From Devosia sp. RR2S18 (GTDB taxonomy: Bacteria > Pseudomonadota > Alphaproteobacteria > Rhizobiales > Devosiaceae), in contig NZ_CP126539.1 in the NCBI RefSeq assembly GCF_030177755.1, forward strand, positions 768,001-832,000: 64,000 nt of DNA, in the 5' to 3' direction. The notes beneath the pieces are model-generated. The model saw nothing but the letters and a program-made list of their open reading frames with translations, made no database searches and was not told where the DNA came from. Below are positions 52,790-60,836 of this stretch, one piece after another (the stretch's first letter is position 1; the number at the start of each line of letters is the position of its first letter). The position numbers and the translations under genes are program-made.

Positions 52790-53692
52790 ATGCGCAATGC
52801 GATCTTCGCCGCGGCGGTGACCCTCGCCTTTTCCGCGCCGGCCCTCGCCCAGGGGCAAGTGCAGCCGCTGGTTGATGCGGAGTGGCTAAAGGTCAATGCC
52901 GGCGACGAGAATGTCGTCATCCTCGATATTCGCGACGACATCGAGGGCACCGATCTCGGCACCGAGCCCTATATCGCCAATGCGGTGGTCGCCCCCTACG
53001 GCTCGGCTGGCTGGCGCACGGAAGTCGATGGTGTGCCGGGCATGCTGCCGCCGATTGAACAGATCGTGGAACTCATCGGTAATCTCGGCGTCGACAATGA
53101 CGACCATGTGGTGATCGTGCCCTGGGGTACCGATTCCAGCGAGTTCGGTGGCGCCACCCGTGTCTACTGGACATTCAAATATCTCGGCCATGAGGAGGTT
53201 TCGATCCTCGATGGTGGCTGGCGCCAGTATGACGCGCAGGGCGGCGCCCGTGCGGCCGAGCCGGCGCAGCCCGTTGCCGCCGAGTTCACCTACGAGTTGC
53301 AGGACGAGTTGCTCGCGACGACCGAGGATGTGGTGGCGGCGCTGGACGAGGGCGTTGCTTTAGTCGACGGCCGTCCGGTCGAGCAGTATCAGGGGCAGTC
53401 CAAGAGCCCGGTAGTGGCCACGGCCGGCACCATCCCCGGTTCGGTCAATATCGAGCACAGCAAACTTTATAGCGCCGAATACGCCATGTTCGCGGAGCCC
53501 GAGACAGTTGCCGCGCTGACGCAGGCGGTGAACCTGGGTGCCGACGAAGAGAACATCGTCTTCTGCAATACCGGTCACTGGGCGTCGGTCGCCTGGTTTG
53601 CCCTCAGCGAAGTGCAAGGCAACAAGAACACCAGCATGTATGACGGCTCGATGGCCGAGTGGACGGCCGATCCGTCGCGTCCGGTCGAATAA
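52790..53692 (+). CDS. Periplasmic tandem-rhodanese sulfurtransferase
   Basis: ATG 52790 (AGGAG nine bases upstream) starts a 300-residue protein with a signal peptide cleaved near ALAQ (residue 20). Two rhodanese domains follow: an N-terminal one (about 25-155) without an active cysteine (PWGTDSS at the loop) and a C-terminal one (about 170-298) with the loop FCNTGHWAS, C259 catalytic. It would move a sulfane sulfur from thiosulfate or a persulfide to an acceptor in the periplasm. It lies 95 bp upstream of a TsuA-like thiosulfate transporter gene, with a hairpin between. Confidence 0.92.
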   Translation: MRNAIFAAAVTLAFSAPALAQGQVQPLVDAEWLKVNAGDENVVILDIRDDIEGTDLGTEPYIANAVVAPYGSAGWRTEVDGVPGMLPPIEQIVELIGNLGVDNDDHVVIVPWGTDSSEFGGATRVYWTFKYLGHEEVSILDGGWRQYDAQGGARAAEPAQPVAAEFTYELQDELLATTEDVVAALDEGVALVDGRPVEQYQGQSKSPVVATAGTIPGSVNIEHSKLYSAEYAMFAEPETVAALTQAVNLGADEENIVFCNTGHWASVAWFALSEVQGNKNTSMYDGSMAEWTADPSRPVE

Positions 53693-53720
53693 GCCCTCGA
53701 CCCTCTTTCCCGAACGATCG

Positions 53721-53748
53721 GGCTGCGGCACCCTGGGGCGCCGCGGCC
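53721..53748 (+). terminator. Terminator-like hairpin after the rhodanese gene
   Basis: GGCtGCGGC and GCCGCgGCC form a stem with one mismatch, followed by CAATTTCTTT. It may lower, not abolish, read-through into the thiosulfate transporter gene 40 bp downstream. Confidence 0.5.
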
Positions 53749-53787
53749 CAATTTCTTTGAAGCATTGACCCTTTTACGGCTGATCCA

Positions 53788-55002
53788 ATGAGTGACATAT
53801 CCCTGGGGCGTCCCAGCTATCTTCCTGCTGTCAATATCGACCGGGCGCCCATGCTGGTGGCAGCCGGGGCGCTGTTGTTCGGTTTCCTCGTCATTTCCCG
53901 CCTTGTCGATTTGCGGCAGGGTGCGCTGTTTCTCGTGGGTGGCGGACTGGGTGCCGCGCTCTATCATGGTTCGTTCGGTTTCACCGGCGGCTGGCGTCGC
54001 ATGGTGGTGGAACGCCGTGGCCGGGGCATGCGGGCGCAGATGCTGATGATTGCCGTCACCGCCGTGGCGATGATCCCGCTCCTCTCGGCAGGCAGCTTGG
54101 GCGGGCAGGGTCTAGTGGGCGCGCTGGCGCCAGTGGGCCTTTCCGTTATGATCGGCGCGGCCATTTTCGGTTTGGGCATGCAATTGGGCGGCGGCTGTGG
54201 CTCGGGCACGCTCTTTACCGTGGGCGGGGGATCCTCGCGCATGCTGGTGACGCTGGCCTTCTTTATCGTCGGCGCGGTGGTCGGCACAGCCCATCTGCCC
54301 TGGTGGCTGGAGCAGCCCTCGTCGCCCGCCATCAGTATCGGCCAGCAGATCGGCGTCGGACCGGCAGTGCTGGTGACATTGGCGGGCCTGGGCCTCGTCG
54401 CGGCAGTTACGGCGCTGATCGAGCGGCGCGTGCATGGCAATCTCGAGCGCGAAGCAGAACCGGCGCGGCCGGGCTGGAGCTGGCTGCTTTATGGACCCTG
54501 GCCGGTGGTGGGCGCGGGCCTGGTGCTGGCAATCCTCAACATCGCGACGCTCCTTCTGGCGGGACACCCTTGGTCGATCACCTATGGCTTTGGCCTCTGG
54601 GGCGCCAAGATTGCAGATGCCGTGGGCCTTCCGGTGGCGCAGTGGGAGTTCTGGACCTGGCCGGCGCAAGCAACAGCGCTGCAAAGCAGTGTCCTGGCCG
54701 ACACCACCTCGGTGATGAATTTCGGCATCATTCTGGGTGCGGGCCTGGCGGCGAGCTTAGCCGGTAAGTTTGCGCCCAAGGTCAAGATTCCGCTGGGCTC
54801 CATAGTCGCGGCTGCCGTCGGTGGGCTCCTGATGGGCTATGGCGCTCGTCTTTCGTTTGGCTGCAATATCGGTGCGCTTTTCAGTGGCATCGCCTCGGGG
54901 AGCCTGCATGGCTGGCTCTGGTTTGCCAGCGCATTCGTGGGGTCGCTGGCGGGTATTTGGATGCGGCCGCTGTTTGGTCTGGATGGGTTCGCCAAAAAAT
55001 GA
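53788..55002 (+). CDS. tsuA: YeeE/YedE-family thiosulfate transporter (TsuA-like)
   Basis: A 404-residue protein with about nine to ten hydrophobic segments. The two internal repeats carry the key cysteines: GLGMQLGGGCGSGTLFTVGG (C137) and LSFGCNIGALFSG (C359). In characterised TsuA, cysteines in such loops pass thiosulfate through the membrane. The usual partner TsuB, a TusA-like protein, is absent here; instead the next gene, overlapping by ATGA, encodes a Cys-repeat protein. Together with the upstream rhodanese it suggests thiosulfate or sulfane-sulfur uptake. Confidence 0.9.
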   Translation: MSDISLGRPSYLPAVNIDRAPMLVAAGALLFGFLVISRLVDLRQGALFLVGGGLGAALYHGSFGFTGGWRRMVVERRGRGMRAQMLMIAVTAVAMIPLLSAGSLGGQGLVGALAPVGLSVMIGAAIFGLGMQLGGGCGSGTLFTVGGGSSRMLVTLAFFIVGAVVGTAHLPWWLEQPSSPAISIGQQIGVGPAVLVTLAGLGLVAAVTALIERRVHGNLEREAEPARPGWSWLLYGPWPVVGAGLVLAILNIATLLLAGHPWSITYGFGLWGAKIADAVGLPVAQWEFWTWPAQATALQSSVLADTTSVMNFGIILGAGLAASLAGKFAPKVKIPLGSIVAAAVGGLLMGYGARLSFGCNIGALFSGIASGSLHGWLWFASAFVGSLAGIWMRPLFGLDGFAKK

Positions 55003-55496
55003 GTAGCGCGCGCAACACAGTTCTTTTTGGTGCCGCCCTAGCGGCTGCCACCGTGGGTATCGCAGCCGATCATCTGACCCATCCGGTGCCGCGGGCAACG
55101 CCCGCCGTGGCCACGGCTGCAGCTGGCGGCGCGCCATGCGCCGCAGGTGCGCCGTGTGCAGCGGGCGCGCCCTGTGCGGCGGGCGCGCCGGTAGTGCCAA
55201 CCGCACCCTGTGCTGCGGGCGCGCCTTGCGCGGCCGGAGCCCCAAAGGCGCCGCCGCCTCCTCCACCCGCTGCCCCACCCGCAGCCGGTGCTGCATCCAA
55301 GGCAGCGCCGCCACCCCCACCGGCACCATTGCCGGCCGCGGAGCCCGAACTGCGGGCCGCGCCACCGCCGCCGGCGCCCCTGCCGACCGAGACGAAAAAG
55401 GCGCCACCGCCACCGCCAGCGCCACTTCCCGAGGCTACCAAGAAGGCACCCCCACCGCCGCCAGCGCCGCTGCCGCCAGGAGGCGCGCCGATATGA
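54999..55496 (+). CDS. Cys-hexapeptide and polyproline repeat protein, unknown family
   Basis: ATG 54999 overlaps the tsuA stop and gives 165 residues. A weak hydrophobic N-terminus (7-23, NTVLFGAALAAATVGIAA) looks like a signal anchor. Residues 46-81 are hexapeptide repeats PCAAGA with cysteines at 47, 53, 59, 71 and 77; one unit is degenerate (PVVPTA). Residues 83-165 are four blocks of APPPPPAPLP separated by short linkers containing TKK. It has no enzyme motif. The even Cys spacing and its position in a thiosulfate operon suggest a sulfur-binding or metal-binding envelope protein. This is inference. Confidence 0.8.
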   Translation: MSSARNTVLFGAALAAATVGIAADHLTHPVPRATPAVATAAAGGAPCAAGAPCAAGAPCAAGAPVVPTAPCAAGAPCAAGAPKAPPPPPPAAPPAAGAASKAAPPPPPAPLPAAEPELRAAPPPPAPLPTETKKAPPPPPAPLPEATKKAPPPPPAPLPPGGAPI

Positions 55497-56083
55497 GCGC
55501 GGCGGACCGGGAGCAGGCGCTGCAGGAGATCGTGTTTTGCGAGGCGATCCTCGCCAAGGGAGGACGGAACGTCCTCTCCGAGACCTTCCGCGACGTCGAC
55601 CAGATCACCGCCTGGGATCATTATCCGCCGGGCGATGTGTTCGATCCCGCGAGCGGCGCGCAGTGGTTCTATCATTGTCATCCCACCCACGAAGTACAGG
55701 TGGAGCATGGCCACTTCCATTGCTTCCTCCGGCCCGAGGGTGCGACCGGCCCCATCCACCATCTGGCCGCTATCGGGGTGGACGCCTATGGGCGTCCGCT
55801 GCGCCTCTTTACGGTCAACCAGTGGGTGGTGGGCGACGACTGGCTGGATGCGGAAGCGAGCATCGGCTTGCTCGCGCGGTTCGACATGCAGATGCCCCAG
55901 CCCTCCTATCTCGTGAACCGCTGGATCAGTGCTATTTTCCGCGCCTATGAGGGCGAGATCGAAGATCTGATCCGGCAGCGCGATCAGACGCTGGAGCATC
56001 ACGTCGCGCCCGGGGGGCAAAAGGTGCGGGAAGACAGAGCTCTCGAAGTCACCTCAGAATACCTCCTGCCGACGCGCAGCTAG
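55493..56083 (+). CDS. His/Cys-rich protein, DUF6969-like
   Basis: ATG 55493 overlaps the previous stop (ATGA) and gives 196 residues without signal peptide. The centre holds a dense HxH cluster, YHCHPTHEVQVEHGHFHCF (residues 60-78), with six His, two Cys and two Glu likely to bind a metal. Downstream are PIHHLAAIGVDAYGRPLRLF and TVNQWVVGDDW. I recall this pattern from DUF6969 alphaproteobacterial proteins of unknown function. Translational coupling to tsuA and the Cys-repeat gene ties it to sulfur handling. It may be an oxygenase-like or sensor protein, but nothing is proven. Confidence 0.8.
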   Translation: MSAADREQALQEIVFCEAILAKGGRNVLSETFRDVDQITAWDHYPPGDVFDPASGAQWFYHCHPTHEVQVEHGHFHCFLRPEGATGPIHHLAAIGVDAYGRPLRLFTVNQWVVGDDWLDAEASIGLLARFDMQMPQPSYLVNRWISAIFRAYEGEIEDLIRQRDQTLEHHVAPGGQKVREDRALEVTSEYLLPTRS

Positions 56084-56150
56084 CCGGCGCCGGAACTCTG
56101 GCTGACAAGACCCGTTGCCCCACCGAACGGACATTTCGGAGGAGGGCAGC

Positions 56151-57155
56151 ATGCGGCACGACAAGGTAGCGGTGGTAACCGGGGCCTCAGCGGGGGTCGG
56201 CCGGGCAATTGCGATTGCGCTGGGCCGGCGCGGCTTCAAGGTGGGCTTGATCGCCCGCGGCCGCGAAGGACTCGACGAGGCGCGCCGGGCCGTCGAAGCG
56301 GCTGGCGGAATGGCCTTGGCGCTGCCGGCCGATGTTGCCGATGCCGACGCAGTATTTGCGGCAGCCCAGCAGGTAAAGGCGGAATGGGGATCGATCGATC
56401 TTTGGATCAACAACGCCATGGTAACGGTCTTTTCCGAGTTCGACGATGTGACGCCCCAAGAGTTCAAGCGCGTCACTGACGTGACCTATCTCGGGCAGGT
56501 GCACGGCACCATGGCGGCGCTCAAGCATATGCGCCCGCGTGACCGTGGCACCATCGTGCAGATCGGTTCGGCCCTGGCCTATCGCTCTATCCCCCTGCAG
56601 TCGGCCTATTGCGGAGCCAAGGCCGCGGTGCGCGGCTTTACCGATAGCCTGCGCAGCGAATTGGAACATCAGGGAAGCCGAATCCGGCTGACTATGGTGC
56701 AACTGCCAGCGATGAACACGCCCCAGTTCAGCTGGGCCCGAACGCATCTGGACCAGCAGCCGATGCCGGTTCCCCCCATTTTCCAGCCCGAAGCGGTGGC
56801 CGAAGAGATTGTCCATGCTGCGTATCAAGCGCCGCGGGAAGTCTGGGTGGGCAAGCCAACGCTGGAAGCCATACTGGGCACGATGGTAGCGCCCGAGCGG
56901 CTCGACAAGATGATGGCCGAGAAGGCCTATGAAGGGCAGATGACCGACGATCCGATCTCGCCGGAACGTCGGGACAATCTGTTCGAGCCAGTGCCGCAAC
57001 TGGCCGAGACGCATGGGGTGTTCGACGAGCAGGCCAAGGCCGAGGTGATGGCGTTCGATCCTACCCAGATCCGCGTGGCGGTGGCGGTCGCGGGGATCGC
57101 GGCTGCAGCGGGGCTGGGCGCGCTGGCGGCCAGTGCTGCGCGGCGACTGCGGTAG
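56151..57155 (+). CDS. Short-chain dehydrogenase with C-terminal membrane anchor
   Basis: ATG 56151 follows GGAGGAGGG and gives 334 residues. The Rossmann motif is TGASAGVG (10-17), NNA-type N88, and the catalytic Ser140, Tyr153 and Lys157 (SAYCGAK). Residues after 250 are an extension not needed for SDR catalysis, ending in a hydrophobic Ala-rich helix (about 303-328) that could anchor the enzyme. The substrate is unknown. It starts 67 bp after the DUF6969-like gene and might be a loosely linked member of that operon. Confidence 0.9.
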   Translation: MRHDKVAVVTGASAGVGRAIAIALGRRGFKVGLIARGREGLDEARRAVEAAGGMALALPADVADADAVFAAAQQVKAEWGSIDLWINNAMVTVFSEFDDVTPQEFKRVTDVTYLGQVHGTMAALKHMRPRDRGTIVQIGSALAYRSIPLQSAYCGAKAAVRGFTDSLRSELEHQGSRIRLTMVQLPAMNTPQFSWARTHLDQQPMPVPPIFQPEAVAEEIVHAAYQAPREVWVGKPTLEAILGTMVAPERLDKMMAEKAYEGQMTDDPISPERRDNLFEPVPQLAETHGVFDEQAKAEVMAFDPTQIRVAVAVAGIAAAAGLGALAASAARRLR

Positions 57156-57171
57156 AAGGCTGGGCCGACCC

Positions 57172-57268
57172 CCACCCTAGCCCTCCCCCCCGGGGGGAGG
57201 GGATGCATCGAGCGCGTGGAAGAGTCTTAGCAGGAGTGGAGGTGTTCCTCCCCCTTCTTGAGGGGGAG
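57172..57268. repeat. REP-like palindromes, target of the IS110 element
   Basis: GACCCCCACCCTAG precedes CCCTCCCCCC/GGGGGGAGGG (57181-57201). A second palindrome CTCCCCCT/AGGGGGAG lies at 57248-57268. The matching outer arm GCTAGGTGGGGGT is found only after the IS110 element (58393), showing the repeat was split. Confidence 0.65.
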
Positions 57269-57283
57269 CGACTGTCTTGTTGG

Positions 57284-58213
57284 TCAAGCGTTTTGCCACG
57301 GTTTTTTGTCTCGGATGATGGCGTTCAGGATGGTGAGGAGTTTTCTTGCGGTTGCGATGATGGCGACGCGTTTGGGTTTGCCGGCGTCGACAAGTCGCTG
57401 GTAGAACGCTTTGAGCGTGGTGTTGTGGCGGGCCGCCACCATGGCGCCCATGAACAAGGCTGAACGCGGAGCCGCGCGCCCGCCGCTGATAAAGCTCTTG
57501 CCGCGCCATTGGCCCGATTGGCGGGTGAACGGGGCCAGTCCCGCCAGGGCGGCGATGGCCCGCCGGTCCAACTGACCCAGCTCAGGCAGGTCAGCCAGCA
57601 GGGCGCGGGCGATCTTGTCCCCGATGCCGGGAACCGAGGCGAGCAGGTCCTGCTTGTCGCGCCAGACCGGGCTTTGCTCGATGAGCCCGCCCAGATCGCT
57701 GTCAAGCTGTGCCAACTCCCCATTGAGGGCGGCGATGATGCGCACCACGCTCAGCCGGGCCTTGCCTGGCGGTAGCTGGCCCTGCCGGTTCTTCTCGGCC
57801 ACCAGCATTGCCACCAGTTGGCGTCTTCTGGCCATCAGCTCCGCCAGGGCCGCTGTCTCGTGGTCCACCAGCGCGCGCGGCTCCGGTTCGGTAGCCGCCA
57901 CGAACAGGGCGATCATGCGCGCATCGATGCTGTCGTTCTTGGCGCGCATGCCAACGGCCTTGGCATAGTGGCGGATCTGGGCGGGATTGATCACCACCAC
58001 CGGCAACCCGGCCTGCGCCAGACCGGCCGCCGCCAGCTTCTCGTAGCCGCCCGTGGCTTCCATGCCGACGCAATCGGGCTGGATAAAACCAAGCCGATCA
58101 ACCAGCATGGTCAGGCCTGTCTCGTCATTGTCCAGGCTGAACAGCGTGCCCTCAGGGTGCACATACACATCCAGCCGCTTCTTGCTCACATCAATGCCGA
58201 CGGTGATCTCCAT
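57284..58213 (-). CDS. IS110-family transposase (bridge-RNA-guided recombinase type)
   Basis: ATG 58213 gives 309 residues; the upstream frame is non-coding DNA of the element. The N-terminal RuvC-like DEDD domain shows GIDVSKKRLDV, VGMEATGGYE and KNDSIDARMIA. A coiled-coil middle and the C-terminal Tnp domain (SVPGIGDKIARALLADLPEL, then FTRQSGQWRGKSFISGGRA) complete the layout, with the Ser in FISGGR a possible catalytic nucleophile. The gene is intact. Confidence 0.95.
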   Translation of the reverse strand: MEITVGIDVSKKRLDVYVHPEGTLFSLDNDETGLTMLVDRLGFIQPDCVGMEATGGYEKLAAAGLAQAGLPVVVINPAQIRHYAKAVGMRAKNDSIDARMIALFVAATEPEPRALVDHETAALAELMARRRQLVAMLVAEKNRQGQLPPGKARLSVVRIIAALNGELAQLDSDLGGLIEQSPVWRDKQDLLASVPGIGDKIARALLADLPELGQLDRRAIAALAGLAPFTRQSGQWRGKSFISGGRAAPRSALFMGAMVAARHNTTLKAFYQRLVDAGKPKRVAIIATARKLLTILNAIIRDKKPWQNA

Positions 58214-58392
58214 AATGTCCCTTCCTTGCGCAAACGGGCTCGCTGAGCGGCCCAAGCGACTGTTCGGGATCAAGGGATCAAGGCGCAGCGAAACTCTCTC
58301 CCCCACGCGCTCAAACACCCAGGATAGGTCCGTCCTGCTGCGCCTCACCGCACCTGATGATCGGTCATGCAACGGCGACGTCAAGTTACAAG
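58214..58392 (-). ncRNA. Probable bridge-RNA region of the IS110 element
   Basis: The 179-bp non-coding end upstream of the transposase is where IS110-group elements encode the bridge RNA that pairs with target and donor DNA. Position and size fit. I did not resolve the target- and donor-binding loops by eye. Confidence 0.45.
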
Positions 58393-58464
58393 GCTAGGTG
58401 GGGGTGACCCTGCCGCGTCGTGGGTTGGCCGGCCCACCTGCGGCAATGCCCTGCAAGGGTGGGG

Positions 58465-58836
58465 CTAACTGCGACCGAACAGAGCGGCCGCCAAAGGCGG
58501 CAGTTCCAGTGGTTTCTCGCAGCGCTTGATGGTGGAAAAACGGGTGGGGATCACGTCGCGATCATAGCCGGTGAGGAATACGAAGGGCACGTTGCGCTCA
58601 AGCAGGAGATCGGCAAAGGGGAAGACCATTTCGCCCTGCACATTGAGATCGAGGATGGCGGCGTCGAGGGGCGCCTCCTGTTCCAGGATGTGGGTCGCCT
58701 TAGCGACAGAAGGGGCGGGGCCGACAACCTCCACACCGGCTTGCTCCAACTCCCGCAGCAGGTCGGCAACCATGAAGAAATCGTCTTCGACCACCAGAAT
58801 GCGGCGGCCCTTAAGGGCGTCGAGCGGGTTGGTCAT
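58465..58836 (-). CDS. Response regulator receiver protein, partner of the HWE kinase
   Basis: ATG 58836 overlaps the end of the kinase gene (58833-58836), so the two are translationally coupled. The 123-residue receiver has VVEDDF (E17-D18-D19), phospho-acceptor D63 in ILDLNVQGE and K108 in CEKPL. The loop after the acceptor Asp lacks the usual MPG. No output domain follows. It is probably the direct phosphate acceptor of the kinase, passing the signal on or acting as a phosphate sink. Confidence 0.9.
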   Translation of the reverse strand: MTNPLDALKGRRILVVEDDFFMVADLLRELEQAGVEVVGPAPSVAKATHILEQEAPLDAAILDLNVQGEMVFPFADLLLERNVPFVFLTGYDRDVIPTRFSTIKRCEKPLELPPLAAALFGRS

Positions 58837-60725
58837 TCCATGTCTCCGTCCAATGGCAGGTTGACCGTGCAACGAAGTTGCGTGGCGGTGAGTTCGAAGC
58901 TGGTTTCCGCGCCCAGGCTATAGGGCAGGGCCTTTTCAAGGAGGGTGCGGCCATAGCCGGTGGAAACGGCCACGGGTTCGGCGGTTCCGGTCACCCCGTC
59001 CTCGCGCCATTCCAGCAGCAGAAATGCGCGATGCTCCTTCTCGTAAGTGCTCCATGTTGCTTCCAGCCGACCGTGATCATTGCTGAGCGCGCCGTATTTG
59101 CGTGCATTGGTGGCCAGTTCGTGAATGGCGAGCGCGAGGGTCTGGACCGCGGAATTGCGCAGGCGCACGCGGGGACCGGAGATGACTACCCGATCGGTCA
59201 ATTCGAGCGCGCCCAAGGCATCGAGTTCAGCGCGGATTACCGCCCCGATGGTGATCGGTTCCTGATTGGCGCGCGAAAGGAGGCCCTGAACGCGCGAGAG
59301 GGCCCCCAGCCGCTGGTTGATCTGATCGCCAAAGCCCTCCAACGATTTGCTGGTGCGCACAGTCTGGCTGATGATCGAGCGCACGACGCCCAACAGATTG
59401 CGGGTGCGGTGCTGGAGTTCGGCGACCATCACTTCCATGCGGTCGGCTGCGCGTTTTTCGCCAGTGATATCGCGGCCAATGCCGCCGACACCGCCCTGCG
59501 CGCCGGGGATGAAGAATCCAGTGTCGCGGATCCAGCGCACCTCGCCATCGCTGGGGCGGCGAATGCGGAACTCCTGGGAGATCTGCTCGCCGGCCTGAAT
59601 GCGCCGGAGATTGCTCATGACGGGCTCCTGGTCCTTGGGCAGGATCAGCGATAGCCAGACATCGATGCTGTTGCGGCCTTCAATGGCCTGCGTACTGATG
59701 CCATAGACCTGCTCGACAGCAGGGCTGATATAGACAAGGTCCAGCGTTTGGGCGTTGCGAATCCACAGGACGTCCGAAGACGCCTCGCCGAACTGGCGAA
59801 AGCGCTCTTCGCTTTCGCGCAGCGCCTGTTCGCGCTGCCGCCTTTCGGTAACGTCCTGACCCATTTTGGCGAAGCCGCGCAACGCTCCGTCGAGGCCTCG
59901 CAGGGCCGTGACAGAACCCTCAATAAAGACGCGGTTGCCATTCTTGCAGAGATGCCACCGGATATCGGGCGCCGTGCCGTGCTCGCGCGCCGTCTGGATT
60001 TCGCGGGCATGCTCGCCGCGCTCGAGATCTTCGGGAACAAAGAGGATGGCGCCGCTCTGGCCCACCGCCTCCTCGGCGGTCCAGCCGAAGACTGCTTCGG
60101 CGCCCGCGAACCAATGGGTGATGCGATCTTGTGGATCGCTCAGGAAGATGGCGTGATCGCGGACCTTGTCGACAACCAGCTGAAACTGCTGCCCGCTGGT
60201 GTTGAGCTCGGCCACCTTAAGCAGCCGATCGATCACCGGGCCCAGCAGGGCGGCGTAGGTTCGCAGGAACTCGGTGTCCTGGCTGCCAAACTCGCGCGGC
60301 TCCAGAGCATCGACCTGCAGCAGACCATAGAGCCGGCCACCCGGCAGGTAGATTGGGACATTGACCAGGGCCGTTACACCCGCTCGGCGCATGAATTCGG
60401 GGATGACGAAGCGCTCCTCCTTGGTGATATCCTGAGAAACGACCGGCTGCCCCTGTTGAATGGAAAAAGATTCGGACGTGCTCTCATCCAGAGCCAGTCG
60501 CAAATGTCCCACGATCCCTGGCGACCAGCCCACGCCGGCGCGGACCAGAAGAAAGCTCTGATCGGCCGAGATTTCGAGGATCTTGGAGCGATCTGTTCCC
60601 AAGGCCTCGGCGACCAGGCGGCAGGCTTCGGTGAGCACCGCATCTAGATCTTCGTTGCCCAGGGTGAACTCGCCGAACTGGGCGAGCACCTGCTGGCGCT
60701 TGATCATCTGCTCGAGGTCAGCCAT
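58833..60725 (-). CDS. HWE-family sensor histidine kinase (GAF-PAS-PAS)
   Basis: ATG 60725 gives 630 residues; 60755 is an alternative start with GAGGA very close. Domains: GAF (about 20-170), PAS (183-298), PAS (305-425), HWE kinase with phospho-acceptor H439 in ELQHRTRNLLG, then an ATPase domain with N-box ALAIHELATNARKYGALS and GYGRTLLEKAL. There is no membrane segment, so it senses a cytoplasmic signal such as redox state, light or a small ligand; none of the PAS domains has an LOV-type GRNCRFLQ motif. HWE kinases often feed the PhyR-EcfG stress response. Confidence 0.93.
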   Translation of the reverse strand: MADLEQMIKRQQVLAQFGEFTLGNEDLDAVLTEACRLVAEALGTDRSKILEISADQSFLLVRAGVGWSPGIVGHLRLALDESTSESFSIQQGQPVVSQDITKEERFVIPEFMRRAGVTALVNVPIYLPGGRLYGLLQVDALEPREFGSQDTEFLRTYAALLGPVIDRLLKVAELNTSGQQFQLVVDKVRDHAIFLSDPQDRITHWFAGAEAVFGWTAEEAVGQSGAILFVPEDLERGEHAREIQTAREHGTAPDIRWHLCKNGNRVFIEGSVTALRGLDGALRGFAKMGQDVTERRQREQALRESEERFRQFGEASSDVLWIRNAQTLDLVYISPAVEQVYGISTQAIEGRNSIDVWLSLILPKDQEPVMSNLRRIQAGEQISQEFRIRRPSDGEVRWIRDTGFFIPGAQGGVGGIGRDITGEKRAADRMEVMVAELQHRTRNLLGVVRSIISQTVRTSKSLEGFGDQINQRLGALSRVQGLLSRANQEPITIGAVIRAELDALGALELTDRVVISGPRVRLRNSAVQTLALAIHELATNARKYGALSNDHGRLEATWSTYEKEHRAFLLLEWREDGVTGTAEPVAVSTGYGRTLLEKALPYSLGAETSFELTATQLRCTVNLPLDGDME

Positions 60726-60836
60726 GGCCGCTGCTTCCGGTTTTTGGCCGAGCATTGTCCTCGGCACCTGTCGGCATGGCAACAGCGAAAACCGTCGCGC
60801 GCACGGCCGGTGGCCGCCCGGCATCAGGGGGTTGTG

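Larger units (their letters stand above)
57269..58392 (-). mobile_element. IS110-family element inserted into a REP-like repeat
   Basis: About 1124 bp carrying a DEDD transposase and a 179-bp non-coding stretch upstream of it. The left boundary follows GAGGGGGAG and the right boundary precedes GCTAGGTGGGGGT; joining these rebuilds a typical palindrome arm. No terminal inverted repeats or target duplication are evident, as is normal for IS110. Ends are placed by inference to within a few bases. Confidence 0.75.

Noticed and set aside
54957..54999. Earlier start for the Cys-repeat protein
   Set aside because: It would read inside the tsuA coding end; the ATGA overlap at 54999 fits the pattern of the next junction.
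55070..56020. 316-residue minus-strand frame rich in Gly and Ala
   Set aside because: Antisense of the proline/cysteine repeats (GGG opposite CCC); the plus-strand genes are coupled by ATGA overlaps.
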